Origin: CAVOAK01 sp965217615
GTDB lineage: Bacteria > Pseudomonadota > Alphaproteobacteria > UBA8366 > CAVOAK01
Assembly (NCBI GenBank): GCA_965217615.1
Contig: CBDCIT010000039.1
Span: forward strand, 124,001 to 188,000
Direction of reading: 5' to 3'
Length of the DNA stretch: 64,000 nucleotides
The position numbers and the translations under genes were made by a program. Below the pieces are notes generated by a model, which was not told where the DNA came from, did no database searches, and saw only the letters and a list, made by a program, of their open reading frames with translations. Within the stretch, counting starts at the first letter, position 1; each line of letters starts with the position of its first letter. This document shows positions 51,412-59,691 of this stretch, in pieces.

Positions 51412-52335
51412 TCAGCGTACGGCGAAGACCAGTTTGCCGCGGAGGTGCCGCGACTCGCTGATCGTGTGAGCCGCTGTCGCTTCCGACAGCTGAAACAGTG
51501 TGATTTCAGGTGGACGCACGGCACCCGAAGCGACCAGTTCGACAATGCGTTCGAGATGCGCGCGGTCGCGTTCGACGTTCGGCCTGAGAGACGCGAGATC
51601 GTCGCGCGGCGGCGCCGGTGGCGTACCGCCGGAGGCAATGAAAGCGGCGCGTCCACCTGGTTTGAGCACGCCAAATGAGCGTTCTGCCACATCGCCGCCG
51701 ACCGTTTCGAAGACAGCGTCGCAATCGCTCACAACTTCGGTGAAGTCCTGCGTGCTGTAATCGATGATTTCGTCGGCGCCGAGGCCGCGCAGAAAGTCGT
51801 GGTTCGCCGCGCTCGCCGTCGTGATCACGTGAGCGCCAAGATGCTTGGCAACTTGAACGGCAAAGCTGGCGACGCCGCCGGCCCCGCCCTGGATTAGGAT
51901 CTTCTCTCCCGACTGCAAGTGTAGTGTGTCTTCAACGGCGACAAGCGCCGTGAGACCTGCCAGCGCCAAGGAGGCCATGTGCGTATGAGAAATCGCCTCT
52001 GGCTTTTTCGCGACGATCGCGGCCTTGATTGCGATCTTCTCGGCATAGGTACCTTCCTGACCCCCCGGGCAGACGGCGAAGACGTCGTCGCCGACGCTCA
52101 GGTTATGCACCTCGGAGCCGACGGCGCTGACGACGCCTGAAAAATCCCGCCCCAAAATATATGGATACGCCGCGAGCGGGCCGTACGTGCCGGCGCGCAC
52201 TTTCCAATCGGCGCCGTTTACGCTTGCGGCATGAATATCGACGACGACCTCATCCGGACCCGCAGCTGGGTCCGGCACATCGCCGTACTTCAGTACTTCT
52301 GGCCCACCTTGCGCTTCGATGTATGCCGCTTTCAT
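51412..52335 (-). CDS. Zinc-independent medium-chain dehydrogenase/reductase (quinone oxidoreductase-like)
   Basis: 307 residues from ATG at 52335. MKAAYIEAQGGPEVLKYGD, GRDFSGVVSAVGSEV, ILIQGGAGGVASFAVQVAKH (NADPH loop GGAGGVA) and VFETVGGDVAERSF place it in the QOR group without catalytic zinc residues. It reduces quinones or enones; substrate unknown. Converges on the DddP-like gene (24-base gap). Confidence 0.9.
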   Translation of the reverse strand: MKAAYIEAQGGPEVLKYGDVPDPAAGPDEVVVDIHAASVNGADWKVRAGTYGPLAAYPYILGRDFSGVVSAVGSEVHNLSVGDDVFAVCPGGQEGTYAEKIAIKAAIVAKKPEAISHTHMASLALAGLTALVAVEDTLHLQSGEKILIQGGAGGVASFAVQVAKHLGAHVITTASAANHDFLRGLGADEIIDYSTQDFTEVVSDCDAVFETVGGDVAERSFGVLKPGGRAAFIASGGTPPAPPRDDLASLRPNVERDRAHLERIVELVASGAVRPPEITLFQLSEATAAHTISESRHLRGKLVFAVR

Positions 52336-52455
52336 GGTTTTCCTGCCTTCGCAATTGCGTTTCAGACGACTTGTATTGGATTCTAGCCAACTTGGCGTTG
52401 ATGTCACGATGTCTTAGCCACCCGGCTGTGGCGGCGAAGCGCGCTTCTGAGCAAC

Positions 52456-52950
52456 CTAGGTCGGCTCGCCTTTGAGTTGTTTGCGATAGATCGTTACAGG
52501 TCCTCTAAGCGAGTCGGCTGTCGCAAACTCCTCCCATTGGCGGGCCTTCATTATGCCGTCGGCGGTGTCCGTCGACGTGTAGATCGTCTCGAAACCCAGG
52601 CTCCGTGCGTCGTTCTCGATCGCCTCGACGAGCGCCGTGCCGATGCCTTCGCCCTGATGATCCTTGCTGACTAGCACTGCTGCCAGCCATGGGCCGGCGC
52701 CGATTTCACTGCCTACCGATTCAGATTTAAGGGATGCCGTGCCGAGAACATCGTCCGTCTCGCTCAAGGCAACAAGTCCGAGCGGAAGTTTGTCTCGGTT
52801 GCTGCATGCCTTGAGATCATCTTCGGCATTCCCCGGACCGTCGGGTCCGTACCATGGGCCCCATTCCTCGACGAACCACTGGGCCAGGACAGGGACGACA
52901 TTTGGTGCATCCAGAAGGTAGGCGATGTGGAAGCTTCGCCCGTCGTTCAT
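52456..52950 (-). CDS. GNAT family N-acetyltransferase
   Basis: 164 residues. Motif A is in VLVSKDHQGEGIGTALVEAIE (Q-G-E-G-I-G-T) and motif B region GFETIYTSTDTADGIMKARQWEEF. Preceded by LPLGLVALSETDDVLGTASL, a typical central beta sheet. Acceptor not known. 22 bases from the RidA gene on the same strand. Confidence 0.88.
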   Translation of the reverse strand: MNDGRSFHIAYLLDAPNVVPVLAQWFVEEWGPWYGPDGPGNAEDDLKACSNRDKLPLGLVALSETDDVLGTASLKSESVGSEIGAGPWLAAVLVSKDHQGEGIGTALVEAIENDARSLGFETIYTSTDTADGIMKARQWEEFATADSLRGPVTIYRKQLKGEPT

Positions 52951-52972
52951 GCAAGTGCCCTAACCTCAGTTC

Positions 52973-53398
52973 TTAGTCGATGACGGCGACGGCGTTGATT
53001 TCAACCAAACATCGGGGATCGGTTGCGAGTTGGACGATCTGGACGGTCGTCGTCGTCGGCTTGTTGTCGCCGAAATACTCGCCCCAGACGTGGTTCAGCG
53101 AATCCTGGTCGCTAAGGTCGGTGACGAAACGATCGGCGGTGACGATATCGGCGAAAGTCGCCCCGACCGCGTCGAGCCCCTTTTTCATTTGCTCCAGTGC
53201 GGCCCGCGCTTGGCCCTCCATGTCGGCCGGCATCGCATCGAACTCCTCTGGGCGGTGTGGGTGATGATGATAGACCGGTGCGGCGGTGACGCCAGCGAGG
53301 TAAATGGTCGTACCTCCCGTGACTTTTATTGCCGGCGCATAGGGCATCCACATGTCGGGCGCATCCGGCCAATGAATGTGTTCGATCGTCTTTGCCAT
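52973..53398 (-). CDS. RidA (YjgF/YER057c/UK114) family protein
   Basis: 141 residues, slightly long for the family (about 130). FADIVTADRFVTDLSDQ, TTTVQIVQLATDPRCLVEINAVAVID with the conserved Arg and Glu that position the substrate. RidA proteins hydrolyse reactive enamine/imine intermediates released by PLP enzymes; several subfamilies act in catabolic pathways. The insert YHHHPHRPEEFDAMPADM is unlike RidA proper and suggests a catabolic RidN-type member. Confidence 0.88.
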   Translation of the reverse strand: MAKTIEHIHWPDAPDMWMPYAPAIKVTGGTTIYLAGVTAAPVYHHHPHRPEEFDAMPADMEGQARAALEQMKKGLDAVGATFADIVTADRFVTDLSDQDSLNHVWGEYFGDNKPTTTTVQIVQLATDPRCLVEINAVAVID

Positions 53399-53727
53399 CT
53401 CGGTTTCCCTTCTTGGCGTGATTTTGCCTCGCCTACGGTGTTTCGCAGGCTGACTCTGTCAGGCTACACAGTTCGCTCGGTCGCCGTCGACAAAGGAGTC
53501 TCGACTTCTGGGCCAGGGGATTGGCTGGAGCAGGACAATTGCTGAATCTCAGGCCTGCCTTAACCGGAACTTGAACCGGTACAGCGGGAAGTCCGATCGC
53601 GTCGTTAAGGCCACCAGCACCCGCTCGCCTGTGCTGTTGCAAGGGGTGCGTGAGTCTTGCTATTGGACGGGCAGACATTCTCGTTTTGCCGCCGCATGGT
53701 GGCTCATGACTTAGCCCGGAGAGACTT
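53399..53727. other. Intergenic stretch between divergent genes
   Basis: 329 bases between the RidA start (minus) and the M24-like gene (plus). No supported gene or RNA; it should contain divergent promoters. A minus-strand frame across it has no family features. Confidence 0.5.
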
Positions 53728-54969
53728 ATGGCGAATTTTGGCATGGTTGGCGTTGATTGGCAGCAGCGCATCAATTGGGACCGGTTGCGCACCTATCGCC
53801 TGGAACGGGCGCGAGACAAGATGAAAGAGCACGGGCTTGGAGCGATGCTCTGCATGTACGACGAGAATGTGCGCTACATAACAAGCACGCTGACGCCAGG
53901 CTGGAATCGGCTGAAACCCGGACTCCGCTATGCGCTGCTCTGCGGCGACGCCGCGCCAGTGCTGTTCGAGCAAGGCGACATCGGCTTCCAGATTCAACGC
54001 CACGCACCGTGGATTCCAGAAGAGAACGTGCGCTATTCCTATGCCTGGATCAAAGGTGCGGCCGGTGGCGCCTCGCAGCAGCAGGTCACGAAATTCACAA
54101 ACGCGATTGTCGAGGAAATGAAGCGCTTTGGCGTTGCCGGAGAGAAGCTAGGCATCGACTTCGTCGACATCAACATGCTGCAGGCGTTCGAGGCCGCGAA
54201 AATTACCTGGGCCGACGGCATGACGCCGATGATGGAGGCGCGGGCGATCAAGAATGTGGACGAGCAGGAATGTATGCGCATCATCGGTGCCATTGGCGAC
54301 GCCGCGCATTGGGAGACCATGAAGTTCCTGAAGCCCGGCGTCACCGAGAATCAGGTCACCGCGCACATTATGCAGTTCCTCTATTCGATCCCCGGTATGG
54401 AAGACGTCGAGGATGTAATCGTCTCCTCAGGACCCAATACCTGGCCCAATTGGCGCAATTTCTCCGATCGCATCGTCAAGCCTGGCGAGATCGTCTTCAT
54501 GGATTTGGCGGCGCTCACCTGGAACGGCTACAAGTCGTGCTACTACCGCACCTACTGCGTCGGCAAGGAACCAACCCAAGAGATGAAGGACTATTACGCG
54601 ACCGCGCTGGAATGGCTCTACAATTCGATCGATGCCGTGAAGGTCGGTGCGACGACGCGTGACATCGCCTCGAAGTGGCCGTCGGCCAAAGAGGCGTGGG
54701 GGTATGAAGAGGAAGACCAGGCCGCGGCCAATCTATGGGGGCACGGGTTGGGCCTCGCGCAATACGATCCGCCGGTGATATCGCGCATCTGGTCGCTCGA
54801 TCATCCAGTCGAGATTCAGCCTGGAATGGTGTTCGCGCTCGAGACTCAGCACGGAAAGCGGTTCGAGTGGGGTGTACGTATCGAGGAGATGCTGATCGTT
54901 CACGACGACGAGATCGAGATCATCTCCAACTTCCCGGTCGAGCAGATCACCGTGGTCGATCCGATCTAA
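53728..54969 (+). CDS. M24/creatinase-fold protein with a substituted metal ligand
   Basis: 413 residues. N-terminal domain MCMYDENVRYITSTLTPG, C-terminal pita-bread domain. Where M24 metallopeptidases have D-L-G...GY-S-D-x-x-RT, this protein has FMDLAALTWNGYKSCYYRTY: the first Asp is kept but the second is Cys. The His (LWGHGLGLAQYDPP) and two Glu (MVFALETQ; VRIEEMLIV) are kept. Creatinase also has an M24 fold without the canonical dimetal centre, so this may be a non-peptidase hydrolase or lyase. It is 46 bases upstream of the PEP-synthase-like gene. Confidence 0.82.
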   Translation: MANFGMVGVDWQQRINWDRLRTYRLERARDKMKEHGLGAMLCMYDENVRYITSTLTPGWNRLKPGLRYALLCGDAAPVLFEQGDIGFQIQRHAPWIPEENVRYSYAWIKGAAGGASQQQVTKFTNAIVEEMKRFGVAGEKLGIDFVDINMLQAFEAAKITWADGMTPMMEARAIKNVDEQECMRIIGAIGDAAHWETMKFLKPGVTENQVTAHIMQFLYSIPGMEDVEDVIVSSGPNTWPNWRNFSDRIVKPGEIVFMDLAALTWNGYKSCYYRTYCVGKEPTQEMKDYYATALEWLYNSIDAVKVGATTRDIASKWPSAKEAWGYEEEDQAAANLWGHGLGLAQYDPPVISRIWSLDHPVEIQPGMVFALETQHGKRFEWGVRIEEMLIVHDDEIEIISNFPVEQITVVDPI

Positions 54970-55015
54970 CATGCGTCTCAATGGCTCACTTACGGTCTCG
55001 GTAGATTAGGCGAGG

Positions 55016-56308
55016 ATGATCATGTCACAGCTTGTCGTTCCCCTCAGCGATCGTGCGGCCGCCGACGCCGGCCGGTTCGGACCGAAGGCCGCGAACCAGG
55101 CAGCACTCGGTCACGCGGGCCTGCCCATACCTGCAGGCTTTTGTCTCGACGCCGAAGCTTACCGAATGCAATTGGCTGCGCTCGGCTTGGAAGAAACAGC
55201 GCGCGCCGCCAAATCGGCCGAGACGGCGCAGGCACGTCGCCATGTCGCCGAGGTCCGGCTCGCTCTATTCGAGCAGCCAATTACGCCCTCGGTGGTCAAG
55301 CCGCTTCTCGATGCCTGGCGAGAACTGGTCGGGACGACCGGCGCGTTGAGCGTTGTCCGCTCCTCGGCGCTCATGGAGGACCGTGAGGGATCCAGCTTTG
55401 CCGGTCAGTTCGAGAGTTTTTTGGGTTTGGAGAATGAGGCCGATTTTCTCACCGCTGTGCGTGCCTGCTGGGGCGCGCTTTGGTCGACCCGCGCGCTCCG
55501 ATACATGGAAAGCCATGATGCGCATCCTGCGGATACCGCGATGGGCATCCTCGTCCAGCCGCTCGTTGACGCAAAGGCATCCGGCGGCGGATTGAGCCTG
55601 ACTGCCAACGGCGGGATGGTTGTCAGTGCGACATGGGGATTGGGCTCGGCTCTTGCCCAGGGGGAAGTCGTTCCGGACCGCTTTGAGTTGCCCCGCGATG
55701 GGCACGTCGGCGAAGTCGTCGCAGGGCGCAAGGACCACCGTGTCGGCTGCGCACATTATGGCGAGGAACCGACGACGGCGGCGGTAGCGAAGGAGCTTAT
55801 CTCCGAACGGTGTCTCGATGACGCGCAGGTGATCGAACTCGGGTCGATGCTTAGGCAGGCGGAGGATCTGATGGGCCTGCCAGTTGAAATCGAATGGGCG
55901 CTCGACGATGCCGGACTAAAGCTTCTCCAAGCCCGCCCGCTGCACATGGAGGCCGCCGCCGTGCCGGATGAGATCTGGCTGCGTCATCCGGGTCTCAAGG
56001 GGCACCCGGCTGGCGTCGGTTGGGGCTCGGGCCCCGCCTGCGTCATCAGTTGTGAGTGCCAACTCGGCAGTGTGGCGCCTGGCGACATACTTGTGACGAC
56101 GGTAGCCGGGCCGGCCCTGAGCCAAGTGCTGCCGCGCGTTGCCGGCGTTGTGGCCGAGCTCGGCGGCAGTACCTCCCACCTCGCCTCGCTCGCGCGCGAG
56201 CGCGGAATTCCCATGGTGCTTGGCGTGCTCGATGCCACCCGCAAGATTCCCGACGGCCGACAAGTGGCCGTCGACGGCGTGGCCGGTGTCGTGCGCTGGA
56301 TGCGGTGA
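55016..56308 (+). CDS. PEP-synthase-like ATP-grasp/swivelling-His protein without C-terminal barrel
   Basis: 430 residues (a second ATG at 55022 is possible). Residues 10-310 are a PPDK_N-type ATP-binding domain: FGPKAANQAALGHAGLPIP, LSVVRSSALMEDREGSSFAG, MGILVQPLVDAKASGG, VEIEWALDD. Residues 340-428 are the PEP-utilising mobile domain with the phosphorylatable His in ELGGSTSHLASLARERGIP. The TIM-barrel pyruvate/PEP domain of PpsA is absent. The same two-part layout is used by phenylphosphate synthase (split over two subunits) and, with an inserted domain, by rifampin phosphotransferase. Likely an ATP-dependent phosphotransferase whose acceptor site is on a partner. Confidence 0.82.
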   Translation: MIMSQLVVPLSDRAAADAGRFGPKAANQAALGHAGLPIPAGFCLDAEAYRMQLAALGLEETARAAKSAETAQARRHVAEVRLALFEQPITPSVVKPLLDAWRELVGTTGALSVVRSSALMEDREGSSFAGQFESFLGLENEADFLTAVRACWGALWSTRALRYMESHDAHPADTAMGILVQPLVDAKASGGGLSLTANGGMVVSATWGLGSALAQGEVVPDRFELPRDGHVGEVVAGRKDHRVGCAHYGEEPTTAAVAKELISERCLDDAQVIELGSMLRQAEDLMGLPVEIEWALDDAGLKLLQARPLHMEAAAVPDEIWLRHPGLKGHPAGVGWGSGPACVISCECQLGSVAPGDILVTTVAGPALSQVLPRVAGVVAELGGSTSHLASLARERGIPMVLGVLDATRKIPDGRQVAVDGVAGVVRWMR

Positions 56309-56342
56309 CGCGTCGGTTCTACAACGCGCAAGTTCTTAGATT

Positions 56343-58100
56343 TCAGGGACTTCTGCTCCGGCGTTCACTAACCGGGTCCGTATGAAAGGTGATTTCGTCA
56401 GCTGACGGCTGTTCCAGGCAAGTGACGACCCGCCAGTTCTCATCGTCCGATTCGGGAAAATCGAGCCTGTAATGCGCGCCCCGGCTTTCCTCACGGTGCA
56501 ATGCCGCGGTGGCGAGCAGGCGGCCGAGAAGGGCCAGATTTCGCACCGAAAGCGCACTTTCAAGCTCCACACTCCGGACTTTCGCTGAAGTCCGCGCCTC
56601 GTCGGCAAGACGCATCCTGGGAAGGTCCGCGCGCGCGATCCTCTCGTATTCGACGCGCGCGCGTGTGCAGGGCTCGGCATCCCTGATCGCGCCCAGGTTT
56701 TCGTGCGCCAGCATGCGGCACTGCTGGCGGAGGTCGGCCTGGAGCGGCCCGTCGACACGGTCGACCAATTGCCGAAGCCAATCGCGATCTGCCTCCGGTA
56801 TTGCGATTTCAATGGCGTAGTCTGAGGTCGCATGCGACGTCATCTCCTTGGCGGCAGTCCTGCCTGCCCGACGTCCGAACACCAGCGCTGCTGATAGGGC
56901 GGAGCCGCCAATGCGGTTGCCGCCATGGATTCCCCCCGCGGTCTCGCCGGCGGCCCAGAGACCGGGGATGGGCGTTCGGCCATCCGCATCAATCTTCAGT
57001 CCGCCGAGCCAGGTATGGCTGCCCGGCGCCACCTCGAGCGGCGTTGTTCTGATATCGATGCCACGGTGGAGGCAGGTCTTGAAGACGTGGGGTATCTGCT
57101 TCTGGATGGTTTCTTCCGGCACGTGCGTCGCATCCATGAAGATTCCGCCCGTCGCGGTGGCGCGCCCGGCGTGGATCTCCTGCGCCATGGCAAGGATGAC
57201 TTCGCTGCGCGTACTCTTTTCCGCGGTTTCGGGGAAATAGCGCTTAAGAAATTCCTCGTCTTGCCTGTTGCGGAACACCGCGCCGGCATTGATGAATCCA
57301 GTTGGATGGGGCGCGAAACCGAACAGCTCCTGCGGCGAACAGCACATGGCCTGGAAATCGATCATCTCGAGACCGATCAGCGGCACGCCGGCCCGGAAAC
57401 CGAGGACGTAGCCGTCGCCCGTAACTTGAGGCGGGTTGTCGTTGACATAAAAGAGGCCGCTGCCCCCGCCGGTGCATAGAATGACCTGTGGCGCCGAATA
57501 GCGGACCAAATTGCCATTGGCATAGTCGAGCCCCCATGCGCCCGCGACCCGTCCATCGTCGATGACGAGGTCGACGATCGCCGTCAGCGAATGCCGGACG
57601 ATACGATTGTCGGCGCGCAGCTTCCGGGAAAGTGTTTTGGTGAGCTCGTTGCCGGTCGTGTCGTAATGGTGGACCGCGCGCGGTCGGCTGTGATTTGGAA
57701 ATTGTTTGAGGTCGAGTCTGCGGTCCGCGCCGGTCACGAAACCAGCGCCCCATGCCAGCAGGTCCGTTACGATCTCGACAATTTCGTGGACCCAGGTCTC
57801 GGCCAAAACCGGGTCGATAAGCTCGCCGCCCTGCTCGAGAATTTCCTTCAAATGGAGCTCCGGGCTGTCGTCCTTCCCCATTGCGGCAGCAAAGCCGCCG
57901 CGGGCGACGGTCGTTGTGCCGCTGGTAGCCCTTCCCTTTGTCACCTGAATGACACGGACGCCCGCCGCCCCGCATTCGAAGGCCGCCATTGTACCTGCCG
58001 CTCCACCGCCGATGATGAGGACGTCGGTTTCGAAATGCCGTTCGGAGGACTCACGCGCCACGGGTTGCGCTCGGCGATGACTCTGAACCGTCCGCTTCAT
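56343..58100 (-). CDS. FAD-dependent fumarate reductase/succinate dehydrogenase-type flavoprotein
   Basis: 585 residues from ATG at 58100; GTG at 58061 would shorten the 50-base overlap with the Tm-1-like gene. Residues 25-60 contain DVLIIGGGAAGTMAAFECG. TSGTTTVARGGFAAAMG, SRPRAVHHYDTTGNEL, TPLEVAPGSHTWLGGLKIDADG and AAGETAGGIHGGNRIGGSAL are the FRD/SdhA/AprA flavoprotein blocks. A helical C-terminal domain follows. No iron-sulfur subunit gene is adjacent, so it may be a soluble reductase/dehydrogenase. Converges with the PEP-synthase-like gene. Confidence 0.85.
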   Translation of the reverse strand: MKRTVQSHRRAQPVARESSERHFETDVLIIGGGAAGTMAAFECGAAGVRVIQVTKGRATSGTTTVARGGFAAAMGKDDSPELHLKEILEQGGELIDPVLAETWVHEIVEIVTDLLAWGAGFVTGADRRLDLKQFPNHSRPRAVHHYDTTGNELTKTLSRKLRADNRIVRHSLTAIVDLVIDDGRVAGAWGLDYANGNLVRYSAPQVILCTGGGSGLFYVNDNPPQVTGDGYVLGFRAGVPLIGLEMIDFQAMCCSPQELFGFAPHPTGFINAGAVFRNRQDEEFLKRYFPETAEKSTRSEVILAMAQEIHAGRATATGGIFMDATHVPEETIQKQIPHVFKTCLHRGIDIRTTPLEVAPGSHTWLGGLKIDADGRTPIPGLWAAGETAGGIHGGNRIGGSALSAALVFGRRAGRTAAKEMTSHATSDYAIEIAIPEADRDWLRQLVDRVDGPLQADLRQQCRMLAHENLGAIRDAEPCTRARVEYERIARADLPRMRLADEARTSAKVRSVELESALSVRNLALLGRLLATAALHREESRGAHYRLDFPESDDENWRVVTCLEQPSADEITFHTDPVSERRSRSP

Positions 58101-59334
58101 TCATCATCGCAACGAATCTAGCGACACAGGCGTCGGCGAATTCGGCATCGTTGATATGCAGATTTAACTCCTCGATCCGGCCATGTTTCAGATGTTCTTG
58201 GAGCGCTCGTGTGAACGCGCGGTCGACATCGGGCTGCGCCCAGGGCCCGGATTCGCGACCGTCGAGACTGTGCGTCATCCGCTTTGTATTCTCGCTGAAG
58301 CCTGCGGTGGGGATGAGGACGACGAGTGGACCCAGCGCTTGGTTCAGCCTGTCCGCCATCGCCCGGCCGAGCGCAGCGAGTTCGTCCGCATTGCTCCGCA
58401 TCAGGATATTCTGGGCGTTGAATTGGAGAAATTCCCTATCCGCATAACGTTCCGGCACCATTCCGACCCAGAAATTGGCAAAGTCGAGGGCGCCGGGAAC
58501 GACGATTTGCGGTAGGGATGCCTGTCCAGCTGACAGCAATCGCCCGTCGCCGGCGCTATACACACCGCTGACCAGCAGATCGGCCAATTCGTGCGTCGTC
58601 AGATCGATTACGCCGGCTAACGCGCCTTGTCTGGCAAGCGACTCCAATGCCTTGCCACCTGGGCCCGAGGCATGGAACTGGATCACTTCCATCCCTTTCG
58701 CAACGAGGTGTTCGGTCACCTTGTCCACGCAGGCTGCGGTTACGCCGAAAGTCGAAACGCCAACTAGAGGAGAAAGTTCGGCCGCGGCTTTGTCTTTTCC
58801 GGCCCATCTGAGCGCCATCGCCGCGACTGCCGCTGCGGCATTTGCCATTACCGCGCGTGTGATGCGATTCATCGAGATATCGCCGATCGAGGAAAACATC
58901 GCGATGTCGCTTTCCGCGACGTACCACTGAACAGCGGCGGTCGCGGCCACCGGGCTTACCATAACTTTTGGCAGCAACAGCGGCAGGGCGCGCATAAGCG
59001 TGCAGGCCATCGACGTACCGTTGGCGCCGCCGAGGCCGATCACGCCTGACAGCGCGCCGCGCTCGAACGCGTCCAGAAGAATGCGCTGGCCGCCCAGAAG
59101 CATAACTTCTGCGGCGCGCGTCCGGTCGAGTTTGGCTACGTCGTCCCACGTAGAATTGGCCGCCGCCGCGATCTGGCCGCCGCCGATGTCGGCACCCACG
59201 CGCTTATGTGGACGTAGCGAGAGATCCACAAGCCAAGGACTGGCGCCCGCTTGGGAAAGGGTCTCGCAGACGAACTGGGCTTCCTCGTGTTTGGTATCCA
59301 ACGTCACCAGAACAGCAACGAAAGCGTCAGCCAT
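58051..59334 (-). CDS. Tm-1-like ATP-binding protein (UPF0261)
   Basis: 427 residues. AVLVTLDTKHEEAQFVCETL is the family start. GVIGLGGANGTSMACTLMRALP, MVSPVAATAAVQWYVAESDIAM, SSIGDISMNRITRAVMANA and VIQFHASGPGGKALESLARQG follow in the expected order. Plant Tm-1 blocks tobamovirus replication; bacterial members are usually paired with a TIM-barrel partner in an unassigned reaction. No such partner is adjacent here. It overlaps the flavoprotein gene, indicating co-expression. Confidence 0.9.
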   Translation of the reverse strand: MADAFVAVLVTLDTKHEEAQFVCETLSQAGASPWLVDLSLRPHKRVGADIGGGQIAAAANSTWDDVAKLDRTRAAEVMLLGGQRILLDAFERGALSGVIGLGGANGTSMACTLMRALPLLLPKVMVSPVAATAAVQWYVAESDIAMFSSIGDISMNRITRAVMANAAAAVAAMALRWAGKDKAAAELSPLVGVSTFGVTAACVDKVTEHLVAKGMEVIQFHASGPGGKALESLARQGALAGVIDLTTHELADLLVSGVYSAGDGRLLSAGQASLPQIVVPGALDFANFWVGMVPERYADREFLQFNAQNILMRSNADELAALGRAMADRLNQALGPLVVLIPTAGFSENTKRMTHSLDGRESGPWAQPDVDRAFTRALQEHLKHGRIEELNLHINDAEFADACVARFVAMMNEADGSESSPSATRGA

Positions 59335-59691
59335 ATCTCGCTTCCGGTTGTGTCGGCATGTCCGTCTCCGCGACGCGCAGGGTTACGGCAATTGGCCCGG
59401 CGTCGTTAGGTCTGCCCGGCCTTGCCGAAGTTCGATTTATCCGCAGCATGATCGAATTTTCATACGAGGTGGCGATTGAAACATGAGGGCCGCGGAATGC
59501 ACAAGATCGAGCGCTTATCGGCCGCGTTTGCGCGGACGCGAAGCTACTTTGGAGACCAAGGCGTACCGCGGCAGCTCCCTTGATTAGCCCAAGAAAATGC
59601 CTGAAGATATGCTGAATAAATGCCCAAAACATGGTTTCGCCAGTGTGGGCGCCACCTCTCCTGCGAACACCGACAAACCAAGGTGCAGTTG
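59335..59691. other. Intergenic stretch between divergent genes
   Basis: 357 bases between the Tm-1-like start (minus) and the 2-hydroxyacid dehydrogenase start (plus). Expected to hold both promoters. I see no gene, repeat or RNA that I can support. Confidence 0.5.

Noticed and set aside
53433..53792. Minus-strand frame of 119 codons between RidA and the M24-like gene
   Set aside because: Overlaps the start of the M24-like gene and lacks any recognisable domain.
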